Below are positions 47,498 to 58,358 of a stretch of 64,000 nt of DNA, one piece after another (positions within the stretch are counted from its first letter, which is position 1; the number at the start of each line of letters is the position of its first letter). The stretch spans positions 23,709,936 to 23,773,935 of the forward strand of contig NC_053043.1 of the NCBI RefSeq assembly GCF_003473485.1, in the 5' to 3' direction. The notes beneath the pieces are model-generated. The model was not told the DNA's origin, made no database searches, and was given only the letters and a program-made list of their open reading frames with translations. This DNA comes from Medicago truncatula (lineage: Eukaryota; Streptophyta; Magnoliopsida; Fabales; Fabaceae). A program made the translations under genes and the position numbers.

Positions 47498-47656
47498 ATA
47501 GATCGCCCTTGCGGGTTTCAACCTATCAGGATAATCATTTTTTTATATTTTTTTTTTTTATATGTCTCTAACTTTTGCATGGACCGCCCTTTTGGGTTTT
47601 CAGTCCATCGAGACGCTCTTTTTTGCCTAAGCCGCCTTTTCAAGTTTGCGACTTAT
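47498..47656 (-). repeat. Hairpin cluster 3 (copies F, G and H)
   Basis: F (47498-47526): outer ATAGGT/ATCTAT, inner CCC-GCAA-GGG. G (47579-47608): outer ATGGAC/GTCCAT, inner CCC-AAAA-GGG. H (47628-47655): outer TAAGT/GCTTA, inner CTT-GAAA-AGG. All are on the minus strand, with the same internal loop type. Confidence 0.8.
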
Positions 47657-48621
47657 CGAACTTTTTCCTTTTAACAGAGTATTTCTTGACTGCATCGGTA
47701 TTCACAGGACATACCAGTTTACCCTCATTCTTTGTATTAGGCATTCATTGCCCCTGGAACTTGGTTAAATCAGATAGTATAACTATTGAGCACAAGGCCA
47801 CTCTCTTGACATTCATGGGGACGAGCCTTCTCTTATTGAAAACTTGCTTCATGCTTTTGATACAACTTTTCACGCCATACGGCAGTGACACTTTGAAATT
47901 CAATCAAGCTTAGCTTTCATTGGAACTCCCGTTGACAGGACTTTGACCTTCATGTGAGGCATTGCCTTTATGTTGTAGACTGAGGGATGGAGGGGGGGTT
48001 GCCCCTGCTGAAATGTTCACTTGAAGTACAATATCCTTGCAAGGAAAATGGTGGCATCTCGTGCCAGTCTTTGTACATGAAAGTCCTCTTCTAGACAATC
48101 TCTTTTGATATTTGCAGCTTCGACGGCCAAGATGCCCCAGTAGGCGAGAAATATCAGTGGAAGCTTCTTCATCATCCTCTTATTCAGCCTCGGATATAAG
48201 GAACTCAAGGTCGAGAGGGAGTATATGATTAAAGTGTTCAACGGGTTTATTAATGCATGATTTGATTGTTGATATAAACATTATGATTATGCAGATATGT
48301 GGAAATGATTAAAGAAAAAGATTCTCTTTTTTTTTTGGTTTTTTTTTTTTGTATTACCATTTTTTCCAGAAAAAGCACAAAATAAAACAAAGTCGGGATC
48401 AAGCGACCTTTCACTAATGATGAAAATACATAAAGCAAAAATCCCTAAACAAATTCACTCTCGCCTCGGGTGGGACGAAAGGATTTTTTTTTGGAAAAAC
48501 ATAAAGCAACAAACAAACATACTAATTGAACAAAAGAGTAGTAGAAATAACCATCAGCAAAGACCCAACTGTAGCTAAACATTCCATGTGTCAACACAAG
48601 GTCCAAAGATCCGATAGCGGA

Positions 48622-49338
48622 TTAACTTGCGTATTCAGATCCAAACTCTTCGAAAGGTATGAGATCATCTTCAATCAGTTTCTGGACCGCAATCTTCAAA
48701 GAAAAACAGCGCTCAACATCATGACCTTGTGCCCCTTGATGGAAAACACAAAAGAGATCAGATCTCCATCGAGCCGGCAATTTCTTCGGTATCGGAGGAG
48801 GTGGCCTGGTTTGGACAAGGTTCCTCTCAAGCAAATAGGGAAGCAACTTTGCATATTCAATTGGAATTGGATCAAATTTTATTCTTGGAGCCTGTAGTCG
48901 AGGTTGTTGTTGATATTGTTGAAATTGGGACTGATAACCCAGATCTTGGACCGCGTTCATGATGGGCATAACAGCGGAAACAGAGAGAGGAGCCAGATAT
49001 TGTTGTTGGCTTGGTTGGAACTGGGGTTGATAACCCGGATCTTGAACATTGGTGATGGGCGTAACAGCAGCAACAGAGTGAGAAGCCAGATGTTGTTGTT
49101 GACGTAGCACTTTTATATCTGGGTCTTCGAAGGACCAGGCGTTATTTTCAATCAACTTCTGAACTTTTTCCTTCAAAGGATAGTACTGCTTAGTGTCATG
49201 ATCTGGTGCCCCTTGATGGAAGGCACAATTGCGGTCAGGACGATACCCGAGAGGCAGCGTATTTGGCACATGAGGAGGTGACAAGGTTTGAACAAGGTTC
49301 GTCTTCAGCAAAATGGGAAGCGAATCCGCATATTTCAC
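48622..49338 (-). CDS. gag C-terminal segment with two zinc-knuckle-like repeats
   Basis: 238 codons. Two related blocks of about 70 residues carry LPxLLxxNLVQT, a Pro-rich stretch and a C-x2-H-x5-H-x4-C motif. The second is intact (C197, H200, H206, C211). In the first the last ligand is Tyr (C38, H41, H47, Y52). Between them is a 32-residue Gln-rich unit duplicated in tandem (about residues 80-111 and 112-143). The central gag domain that normally lies between coiled coil and knuckle is missing. The frame is open upstream to the TAG at 49432, so the first Met need not be the start. The segment probably binds RNA or partner gag proteins, which is inference. Confidence 0.75.
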   Translation of the reverse strand: MKYADSLPILLKTNLVQTLSPPHVPNTLPLGYRPDRNCAFHQGAPDHDTKQYYPLKEKVQKLIENNAWSFEDPDIKVLRQQQHLASHSVAAVTPITNVQDPGYQPQFQPSQQQYLAPLSVSAVMPIMNAVQDLGYQSQFQQYQQQPRLQAPRIKFDPIPIEYAKLLPYLLERNLVQTRPPPPIPKKLPARWRSDLFCVFHQGAQGHDVERCFSLKIAVQKLIEDDLIPFEEFGSEYAS

Positions 49339-49431
49339 AGGAAACGGGTCACACTGAGACGCTTTTTGGGCCTGATTTTGAGGTATAAGCGGTTGAGGAG
49401 ACTGATTTTGAGGGATAAACCGCTGAGAACC

Positions 49432-49665
49432 CTATTGTCGAGACCGTTTCATGCATATTGGCTGACATAGTGCCTGAGGCCTTTGTTGGACAAGCGGTGG
49501 ATCCTTTGTAGCCATCAATGAAGATACAAGGCTAGTTAACTTCTCTACCTCAGCCCGAAGTGTTGTTACTTCTCTACGAAGCTCGTGGACCTCTTGCTCA
49601 AGTTGATCCATCTTTTGTGTTTGCACGAGTGTCTGCATATGTGAGCCGAACTTGGATGAAGACAT
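49432..49665 (-). CDS. gag N-terminal coiled-coil segment
   Basis: 77 codons starting MSSSKFGSHM. It contains a heptad-rich segment (MDQLEQEVHELRREVTTLRA and on to LTSLVSSLMA) typical of the N-terminus of legume Tat/Ogre-type gag. It ends at a TAG at 49432-49434 in the context CAA-TAG-G. The downstream gag piece is open in the same frame, so one stop codon separates them. Confidence 0.72.
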   Translation of the reverse strand: MSSSKFGSHMQTLVQTQKMDQLEQEVHELRREVTTLRAEVEKLTSLVSSLMATKDPPLVQQRPQALCQPICMKRSRQ

Positions 49666-50680
49666 CTGACCACTTTACTAATGAATTGACCTTTTTATGG
49701 AGAAGACACAGTGTGAGATACAGACTAGAAACTATGAATGCAAAATGATGCATGATATGCTTATGCAAAAATAGATTTTTTTGAAGGACTTGTTAAAGTG
49801 AAATGTAAACATGGCAGAGGAATATGGTTTCATTTGAAAATTGTCAAGATATTTACAATAGGTTTCTTTTTCAAAAGGTAAGAACGAAACCAAGGAAGAA
49901 GTTCTTTAACATAAGCTAAAAGCTTAGTTAAAATTTTGGAAGTTGTATTTCTTGGTGTTCATTCTTACAAGGTCCATATCCGTGATGTTTACAAAAACTT
50001 GTCTAAGTCCTTCAATTTTTTTATTTATGGAAAAAGTTGTTTATGAATGAATGCATGTATGCATGATTATGCTAAGTGGATAGAATACATGGTGAGGGTA
50101 AGTTCCACAATGTTGGAGTCAATGGTAACAACGTCATTTGGTAAGGACTATGGTTTCAAATGTACCTGTATCACGGGTTCTACCAAGGTTCCCAAAGTCC
50201 TCGACCACTTCCGAATATTATCGGATACCGAGAAAACACCCGGTCCAACAACGTTCGTAGGAAAGTCTCATTTGAGTGTAGTATCGCGTATCGACTAATT
50301 CCGAGAAAACACCCGGTTAGCCACCGCACTACGTCCTAAAAGGCCAAGATGGGTTAAGGGTTACTAAAGGTTCTTAGCTTCATTGGAAGATTAAAAGTAA
50401 TAAAGTCTAAACGTGAAAACACACGCCGACATTTATTACTTCAATCTCCTTTGCTAAGTGTGGTTATCTCACGTGTGACAAGACACGAGTATACTCTTGG
50501 TATGCCACTATGAGTCTACCACTCCTATCTTACATTTCCCTCAAGCTCGGGTGTAGAGCTTATTTTCTCACCCCTCACGTAATAAAGTAAACATGTAAGC
50601 AAAATATTTACAAGATATAAACAAATAATAAAGCACCAAATAAAGAAAGTAAGGTGGGTTTAACCCGCATAGGACCTAAG
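49666..50680 (-). other. Leader between primer site and gag in the Ogre-like element
   Basis: About 1 kb without a supported frame. CCGAGAAAACACCCGGT occurs twice (about 50228 and 50301). A long untranslated leader is usual in this lineage. Confidence 0.5.
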
Positions 50681-50698
50681 TCCCCAGTGAAGTCGCCA
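50681..50698 (-). other. Primer-binding site of the Ogre-like element (Arg-tRNA type)
   Basis: Minus strand TGGCGACTTCACTGGGGA, 4 bases from the LTR. The TGGCGAC start matches the 3' end of a tRNA ending GTCGCCA, as in Arg-tRNA. Similar decamers recur inside the element. Confidence 0.8.
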
Positions 50699-50702
50699 TT
50701 TC

Positions 50703-53361
50703 TGTGCTCGCGATTTTCGGATGTCAAACCATTTAATTGATTTGAATCGTCGATCTTTGAACTCTCGATTTTTATTCTTGGGAAGGGAAAAAATGAGTAA
50801 AAACCCTTATCGAGACTTTGGATTCGGGGGTTGGTTACGCGAAGGGAAGGTGCTAGCATCCTAAGCGTCTATGGTATTCCATAGGAACCTCTTACCTAGA
50901 TTATCTTGTGCTAAGTTACTCGTTTATTTGAAAAATTATTGCCTAATGTCTAAGTGAAAGAATGGAGGGAGAAGAAGTATGTTTTTGGTTATTTTTATTT
51001 GATTTGGAAGGACAAGTCCTCTGCCTACGTACCCTTTTGGGAAAGGGATCAAAACCGACGTAGTTCCACTCAAAAATTTCTTTGGTGGGTTAGGTTGATT
51101 TTAAGATTTTTTGAAAATGATTTTAAGAAGAGAAAGAGGCCTCAAGGCATGAGATAAAAAAAATGAGTGAGGTTGATTGATTTTAAATTTTGAAAATGAT
51201 TGAAGTTGAATTAAAATTGATAAAAAAATTTGATTAAGAAAATAAAGGGAAAATGTTGCTAAGAAAAAATATTTTTGAATTTGACATATTTGATTTTTTT
51301 TGAAAATGATTTTTTTCTAAACTAACGGTGAAAACTAACGTAACGTCGTAAAAATTAACGGAAAGCGGTAAATAAAATGTGGTAGTGTCGGTGCATGTGT
51401 CGGTGCTTGTGTTACCTACATTATTACATCAATTCCTAAATACAACCCTAAAGCCTTTATGCCAAAATAAAATGCAAGAAATAAAATTACATCAATTCCT
51501 TATTTATACACACTAAGTCAATGACAAAATAAAATTATGAGAAAATTAAATGTGCATGCTACGATTCAAAACAAAAATTAACTCGTTAGTAAGCATAAGA
51601 AATATCATGGTGAATGAGAAATAAGAAATAAAAAGCAAGGAATTAAGACAAACAACAATTAAGATCATCATATAAGAAATAAACGAAATTTTTTTTTTAA
51701 GAGAAAACAAATAGGATGGATTTTTAAAATTAGAGAAAATTAAAATGATGAGAACAATATTTTAGAATTTTTCTAAACATAAAAATGTCAAAAAAAGTGT
51801 AAAGACAATTAAAAATAAGAAATAAAAAATTGGCTCAGCAGGATTTAATCTAGACCGTTGGATGAATCCAGAGGTCCAGATCTGAATCTCAAGATCTCAT
51901 CACAGCTACTGGATCAAAAATCCAGGGTTTAAAAGACGAAGGTGTACGAAATTAACATAGGCTGTAGAGTATAGGATTAAAGTGAGGGAGGAGGTATAAA
52001 AACATGTTGCTGCTGCTGTGACTTCATTTTTTACAAAGAAACTTCTCACTAAAAATATTTTACCCACTTCTCTCTAGAAAAACAGCCAGCGCCCCCTTTC
52101 CCCTTTCTTCTCCGGCGAAGCAACAAATTTCCGGCGCGGTGGCCGGTGGTGGCACCACCGCGCCGGAGTTTCAAAACTCACCCTTTTCAAAAAAAAATTA
52201 CATATTTGAATATCCTTTTTCTTCCTCTACTCAAATCCGGACTAAGATTTTCAAAACAAACCACATACAAACCTAGATCTAGAGTGCAAGATTCAAAAAA
52301 AAAGAGCAAAAAAAAGTACCTCTACTCTCTCTCTTCTTCTCCGGTTCGTTTCTTCCCTCTGGTTCGTGGTTCCCTCTTCCGATTCGGTTTAGTTCTTACT
52401 TGCTTTTGTGATTATGTTTGAGTTTTGTGAGTTTATACACGATTCGGATCTGTTTGTTACTGTTTGTGGCCGTTTGTGATGTTTGGATGATGATGATTTA
52501 TGTGTTAGTGTGGAGCGATTCGAGGTTTGGTGAAAGGATACGAAAATGATTGTTAAAAGAATGGTTCACATGATTTTCGAATTTGAAATGTTCATGAAGT
52601 TCATGATTTTTTCTGGTTTTTTTGAGAGTTTGATCTAAAAATGTGGAGAGAGGATATGAATTTAGTGTTTGTGAACTGTTGTGGCTGTTGATTGATGTAT
52701 CAGTGTAATAATTTCTGTGCAGCCCATTTCCCAATGATTGACAGGCTTTTATAGTGACAAATTAGGGTTGGCTCTGGTACAGATCAAAGACCAAAATACC
52801 CCTGCAGCTGAGACTTGGAGAAAAAGATTTTAACAAATAAATAAATAAATAAAATAAAAACAAAATGCATAAAATAAATAAATAAAAATAAAAAAAGAAA
52901 AGAAAAGAAAAGGAAGGAAGTCACTCACGTGACTTTCACTTCTTTGTTTTTTTTTTCTAAAAAAATAAAATAAAATAATAATAAACAAACTAACCTAAAA
53001 AAAAGAAAATAAAAAGTCCCTTCGAAATCTGACATGAGGTACTTCAAAGTATCCTCCCTGCCGAAATTTCGGTTGAAATGATTAATAAAATACGCCTTTT
53101 AACATACAATTAGCCATTTTAAAATGACTTGCCTGTTATGACTAAAAGGATTATAAAATGCGTTTATAAAAATGCAAATGGAGTGATTTTAAATGTTGTA
53201 AAAAATGCAAGCGAGGACTTAAATGCAAGATGAAAGTTTTTAAATGATTAATGACGAAAAACACGAGTTTTAAAAGGTAAAAAAACGAATAAAAGAGAAT
53301 CTGAACTATTAAAAAATGTGGACAAAAAAGATTTCAAATGGTCCAAATTTGGGGTATGACA
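50703..53361 (-). repeat. 5' LTR of the Ogre-like element
   Basis: The matching LTR, 2659 bp. In sense orientation it drives the element toward lower coordinates. It lies directly beside the primer-binding site at 50681-50698. Confidence 0.93.
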
Positions 53362-54078
53362 GTTTTAATAAGACGATGTACTTTTCTTTTGCTGAAGAAG
53401 AGAGTGAAGCTGAGTTTGTGACTACGAAGCAGTTGAAGGAGTTGTTGAATGAAGGTACTCCAATATTTTCCTTGATGGCATACTTGTCGTTGGAGAATCA
53501 AGCTGTGATTGATAGGTTGCCAGTTGTGAATGAATTTCCAGAAGTTTTTCCTGATGAGATTCCAGATGTGCCACCAGAGAGGGAGGTTGAATTTGCAATT
53601 GATCTTATTCTCGGAACGAAGCCGGTGTCGATGGCACCTTATCGTATGTCGGCACCCGAGTTAGCTGAATTGAAGAAACAGTTGGAGGACTTGCTTGATA
53701 AGAAATTTGTAAGACCAAGTGTTTCACCGTGGGAGCGCCGGTGTTGTTGGTTAAGAAGAAGGATGGTAGCATGAGGTTATGCATTGATTATCGTCAGTTG
53801 AACAAGGTTACGATAAAGAATAGGTATCCACTTCCGAGGATTGATGACTTAATGGATCAGTTAGTGGGTGCACGTGTGTTCAGCAAAATTGATTTGAGGT
53901 CAGGTTACCATCAGATTAAGGTGAAGGATGAGGATATGCAGAAGACGGCCTTTAGGACACGATATGGTCATTACGAATATAAGGTGATGCCTTTCGGTGT
54001 TACTAATGCGCTTGGTGTGTTTATGGAGTATATGAACCGAATTTTCCATGCTTACCTGGATAAATTCATGGTTGTGTT
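53362..54078 (+). pseudogene. Gypsy pol: reverse transcriptase, N-terminal half
   Basis: The fragment starts with an acidic linker, then has the FPDEIPDVPPEREVEFAIDL block, the PYRMSAPELAELKKQLEDLL block, a frame break near 53731 (one G appears missing in the SPWGAP region), then [20 protein letters not shown] and [15 protein letters not shown]. It ends just before the catalytic aspartates, where the solo LTR is inserted. It is non-functional as it stands because of the frameshift and the insertion. Confidence 0.9.
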
Positions 54079-56854
54079 TGTAACGCCGTATTTCTATTAA
54101 AGCAATAAAACATGCGAATAATAATAATATTCAAGAAATAGTCGCTACTTTCACCAAATCAAAGGAAATCAAAATCGAATCAACGGTCAACATGCATGTA
54201 TATAAAACCTCATCAGTCGCAGCGGATACAAAATTCTTATACATCAAAGCATACATGTCACGTGATCTCAAAAATGCATAAGCATAAAACTCTCCAAGTC
54301 CGACACATGGACAAAATCTCAAAATATAAAATAATCCAACAAGATCTAGAGCTAACATACAAAATCCCTAGATCAGAGCCGACTCTACTCTAAGACCCGA
54401 TAGTGGAGAAAGCTCCCACTATCCAGCAACATCAGAAACTCACCAAGCTACTACTCCTGCACAACGTCTACTCACCCATACAGGCAAGTAGGCGATTAAA
54501 AACCACTGGGGGGAGTATTACATCAACATAATCAATAACACAGATAAGCAGGAATAACATAATCAAATATCGTGTAATGAATCAAATAGATAAATTTCAT
54601 ACATACATTATCACCACAATCCAAGTCTCACCGACATATATTTAACGAACACATCATCATCAATAATCATCATTCACAATTCCACCACTTTCATGAGTTT
54701 ATCAATTCACATAGTTAATCATGACATGACACAACAATCCATCAAATACAAACATCACCATTAATCACTTACAACCACAAGTACATCAAGTAATTTCACA
54801 ACTAGGACTCATGTCACCTCATGATATGATCCTAGACACAACACCTATATGCATGCGGTACCGGTCATCACCAATATTTAGGCCGTCGCCCATCATCACC
54901 AAAATCATCACCAATTGGATATATAAAAATATCTGTCATCACCAAAATATGTATGCATGAACATATGACTCAATAATAATGCATATGTCCACACAACAAC
55001 TCACCATATCATCACCAATATTTATTTGCATTTATGCAATCACATCAATAATTCATCACCTCATGCATAATTAATATTATATCATAGTAAACAATGTATA
55101 TGGACTCACCAATATCATCTCATTCACATAATTCATATCAAATACATCACCTTGAGATAACTTCTCATTCAACATTCAATTAATGATCAAGTACTTCCAT
55201 ATAGTCATACAAAACTAGTCATGAAAGATTTATAAGGTGATTGGCTTAAAGGATATTTTCATCAATGTTCGTCTCTCTTTGACATTTCACAAGAATATTC
55301 CATTTTCAAAACCAAAATCAATTAAAGCTCAAGGAAACCAATCACTACCATTTTCAGTAATCATATAATCTCTATTCTATCTTAATCCCATTCCATTTCC
55401 TTGAAGATCCCATTTTCCGGAAAAGTCAACGTTCTTGAGCAATTTTCAAAGTTAAGTTTTGATTTCACAAACCAAGTCCAAATTTCATTCAAGGTGATGT
55501 TCCAGTATGATTAAGTATGAGACTAATGATTATACAAGTTAAAAGAAGTGTTTTAAGAAGTTCGGATTGGCCCTAAGAAGTTCGGAACAAAAATCAAAAG
55601 GTGCTGAAACTGGGCACGTTCGCTTACCCGTTCGCTTAAGCGAACTCAAGTCAGTAGCTTCTGGGCTGTTCGCTTACCCGTTCGCTTAGCGTTCGCTTAA
55701 GCGAACAGTCATCAAACATCAACTTTGCAGTGTCGCTTAAGTGACCATTCAAAATTCTGTAGAAAAAATGTTACGGGTTTCACCCCTTTTTTCATCCAAA
55801 ACTCTCAATTTTGATCTCCCAATGCCCAAACATGTTTCCAAATATTGTTTATAGGTCAAATAACTCACAAGGACACTCAAAAACACATTGAACATGAAAA
55901 TCAATCTCACTTTTAGCCAATTCACCAAATCAACCCATTTACATAAAACACCAACAACAATTCAAATTCTCATCATCAATTCATGAATATGCATACCCAA
56001 GCCATGATTCATCAACAACAACATCAATTAACAACAACAACATCAATTGAACATGGTTCTCATCATAATTCAACAACAACATAGCAAAATTCACCACTTG
56101 AGCACAATTTTCACAACTTCACATTTTTACATAATTGAACATGTAATTTCACCAACAATCATACAATTATCATCAATTCATGCATACAAACATAACATCA
56201 TAGTTAGAGCACGAATTTAGCAACAATTATCCATTTATTCAATTCAACCCATATTCATACAACAAATGAGAAATTGCAATAAATGAACATGATTATGATG
56301 AAGACTAACCCCCTTACATTAGATAATGATTAATCCAAACCTAGGCTTCACTTTAGCTCCTAAGCTTACCCCAATTTGATTCTTCAAGCTCTTCTCTTCA
56401 CCACTTTCTCTCTCTACCTCTCTCTAGAATGATCTTATCAAGTGAAAATGAATGATATTTTCCAATACAACTCATATGGTATCTCCCTTAATGGGCTTAA
56501 CTTAATTTCTAGTGGGCTTAACCCATTTCTATTCAACTCGCAAAGTTTCTTCACACACAACGGTATAACATAAATAATGGTAAAACATCACTAACGGTAA
56601 AATCTCAATTTACTCTAGTAACTTAATGAAATAACTATTCTCACTAATCACTAAAAGTAATTCTCACCAAAACTTATAATTTTATCCGTTCTCACAAAAT
56701 GACCAAAATACCCCTAAGTCTAAAATGACTAAAATACCCTTCTAACACGAAAATCTATGTAATGCACCCAATGATGAATAATCACACACAAACACACATA
56801 AAATACATAATAAAAGTAATTAAAATAAATCTAGCTAAAAATCGGACTGTTACA
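54079..56854 (-). mobile_element. Solo LTR, 2.8 kb, inserted in the RT catalytic box
   Basis: On the plus strand it reads TGTAACGCCG...CGGACTGTTACA, flanked by a perfect 5-bp duplication GTGTT (54074-54078 and 56855-56859). It is a reverse-orientation relative of 1301-4118: the minus-strand start TGTAACAGTCCGATTTT corresponds to TGTAACAGCCGATTTT. It holds no internal domain. The palindrome GTTCGCTTAAGCGAAC occurs at 55630-55645 and 55691-55706. Confidence 0.88.
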
Positions 56855-57612
56855 GTGTTTATTGATGACATCTTGATTTATTCTAAGACTGAAGAAGAGC
56901 ATGCAGAACATCTGAAGATTGTCTTGCAAGTGTTGAAAGAAAAGAAGTTGTATGCCAAGTTGTCAAAATGTGAGTTCTGGTTAAGTGAAGTAAGTTTTCT
57001 TGGCCACATTATTTCTGGTAGTGGTATTGCAGTTGATCCATCGAAAGTTGATGCAGTATCACAATGCGAGACTCCGAAGTCAGTGACTGAGATTAGAAGT
57101 TTCTTGGGTTTGGCTGGTTATTACCGCAGGTTCATTGAGGGATTTTCGAAGTTAACACTTCCGTTGACTCAATTGACCTGTAAGGGTAAGTCTTTTGTGT
57201 GGGATGCTCAGTGTGAGAGTAGTTTCAATGAATTGAAGCGAAGGTTGACAACTGCTCCTATTTTGATTTTACCGAAGTCGGAAGAACCTTTTGTTTTTTA
57301 TTGTGATGCATCCAAGTTGGGCTTAGGTGGTGTTTTGATGCAAGATGGTAAAGTGGTAGCTTATGCTTCTAGGCAGTTGAGGATTCATGAAAAGAATTAT
57401 CCTACACATGATTTGGAGTTAGCTGCGGTGGTTTTTGTTTTGAAAATTTGGAGGCATTATTTGTACGGTTCCAGATTTGAAGTATTTAGTGATCACAAAA
57501 GTTTGAAATATTTATTTGATCAGAAGGAATTGAATATGAGGCAGAGGAGATGGCTTGAGTTGTTAAAAGACTATGATTTTGGTTTGAATTACCATCCGGG
57601 TACATGTTCATA
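56855..57612 (+). pseudogene. Gypsy pol: RT C-terminal half and RNase H
   Basis: Resumes with the FIDD catalytic box and [14 protein letters not shown], then [18 protein letters not shown], the [12 protein letters not shown] connection block, and an RNase H domain starting [14 protein letters not shown] with ASRQLR and the [10 protein letters not shown] block. It ends at LNYHPG, where homology stops abruptly. Integrase and chromodomain are absent. Confidence 0.9.
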
Positions 57613-57861
57613 TTTTATAATCTGAACAGATGAAATTCTACAGGAAAAAATCGAACCATAACAGTTGCATGTTGAGGGAATGAGACCTAACTTTTAGTTT
57701 GATGTTTGATAAAGCTTCAAATGTGATGATTTTGAGCAAAAAAAAAAACTCAAAGACGAAATGTAAGTGTAAAACGGTAAAAATGGAAAAAGTTATTGTT
57801 TTCGTTTTTATATTTATACAGTTTTCAGATTTTAGAATTCAAAAGACGATTTAAAAAAATA
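57613..57861. other. Short unassigned interval right of the truncated gypsy
   Basis: No LTR, gag-pol homology or gene is seen. The gypsy breakpoint near 57612 abuts AT-rich unique-looking DNA. Confidence 0.45.
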
Positions 57862-58211
57862 GGTTTAAATATGCTTTTAGTCCTTGCACTTTCATCAGAT
57901 TTTGGCATTGGTCCCTACACTTTTTTTTTTGTTTGGAATTGGTCCATGCACTTTGTAAAAATATTGGTATTGGTCCCTCTGTTAACTTTCTGTTAAAAAA
58001 AAACACAAAACTATTGGTATTGATCCTTTGTAAAAATATTGGTATTGGTCCCTGCACTTTGTAAAAATATTGATATTGGTGCCACGTGGCGTGAAATGAT
58101 TGGGCCACGTGGCACTCCGTTGGTTTTGTGTTTTTTTTTTAACAGAAAGTTAACAGAGGGACCAATACCAATATTTTTACAAAGTGCAGGGACCAATGAC
58201 ACATTTAAACC
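57862..58211. mobile_element. Mutator-type MITE upstream of the eEF1B gene
   Basis: The ends GGTTTAAATATG and CACATTTAAACC with long inner arms (GGTCCCTCTGTTAACTTTCT and its inverse) form a palindrome-like element. Its flanks are A-rich, so the 9-bp duplication is ambiguous. It ends about 140 bp upstream of the TATA box of the next gene. Confidence 0.7.
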
Positions 58212-58350
58212 AAAAAAAAAAATAAAATAGGGCGTTGTCTGGTGGGGTGGGAAAAGTAATAGGAATTGATTTTGTTTTTTTGAGGGAAGTAATAGGAATT
58301 GATAAAACCACACTTTTTTTTTTTAAAAAAAAAAACAACACTTCTCAACC

Positions 58351-58358
58351 TATATAAA
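58351..58358 (+). promoter_or_regulatory. TATA box of the eEF1B gene
   Basis: TATATAAA is followed about 30 bp later by a CT-rich leader (TTCACTCTCACTTTGCATC...), as often seen in highly expressed translation genes. The leader exon ends at 58440 (CAACACAG|gtaaac), and a 5'-UTR intron runs to an acceptor shortly before the ATG at 58797. Confidence 0.6.

Larger units (their letters stand above)
45330..47700 (-). repeat. Diverged repeated non-coding modules of the Ogre-like element
   Basis: Two diverged copies of a block (about 45330-45640 and 46085-46345) share TATGCATGAATG, 'aggacg/aggaccg', GACATCAC and GGGGTA landmarks. Three hairpin clusters (45685-45796, 46718-46866, 47498-47656) are each bordered by T runs on the plus strand (A runs in sense). 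A pair of 70-80-bp repeats with ATGCCCCA and GATGCARTTAC lies at 47335-47480. Confidence 0.7.
41061..53361 (-). mobile_element. Non-autonomous Ogre/Tat-like LTR retrotransposon, 12.3 kb
   Basis: The LTRs are 41061-43718 (2658 bp) and 50703-53361 (2659 bp), flanked by a perfect 5-bp duplication GTTTT (41056-41060 and 53362-53366). In sense orientation (minus), the LTR begins TGTCATACCCCAAATTTGG, and 4 bases after the 5' LTR lies TGGCGACTTCACTGGGGA, a primer site of the Arg-tRNA type that I associate with Ogre elements. A purine-rich AAATAGGGG tract precedes the 3' LTR. The order is leader, gag pieces (49665 to 48622), repeated non-coding modules with hairpins (47.7-45.4 kb), a 32/33-bp tandem array (45.05-43.98 kb) and the 3' LTR. 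No protease, RT or integrase is present, so it must be mobilised in trans. On reading, the LTRs differ only by one base in each of three A runs. Confidence 0.9.
39005..57612 (+). mobile_element. Ty3/gypsy retrotransposon, internally deleted and carrying two insertions
   Basis: The element has a 5' LTR (39005-40895), a primer site, a short protease-end/pol remnant and pol pieces on either side of two later insertions (41061-53361 and 54079-56854). gag and most of protease are missing: within about 90 bp of the primer site the sequence already reads CVLGMNWLEYNHVHINC, a block that follows protease in this lineage. Integrase and the 3' LTR are also missing, as coding sequence stops after the RNase H/tether junction at about 57612. 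No right target duplication could be found, so a later deletion probably removed the right side. Confidence 0.85.

Noticed and set aside
45685..47656. Hammerhead ribozyme (retrozyme-like) reading of the hairpins, suggested by CTGAAAA and CGAAA text
   Set aside because: The full CUGANGA...GAAA...UH core with three helices around a cleavage site is not present. Only a two-part hairpin is supported.
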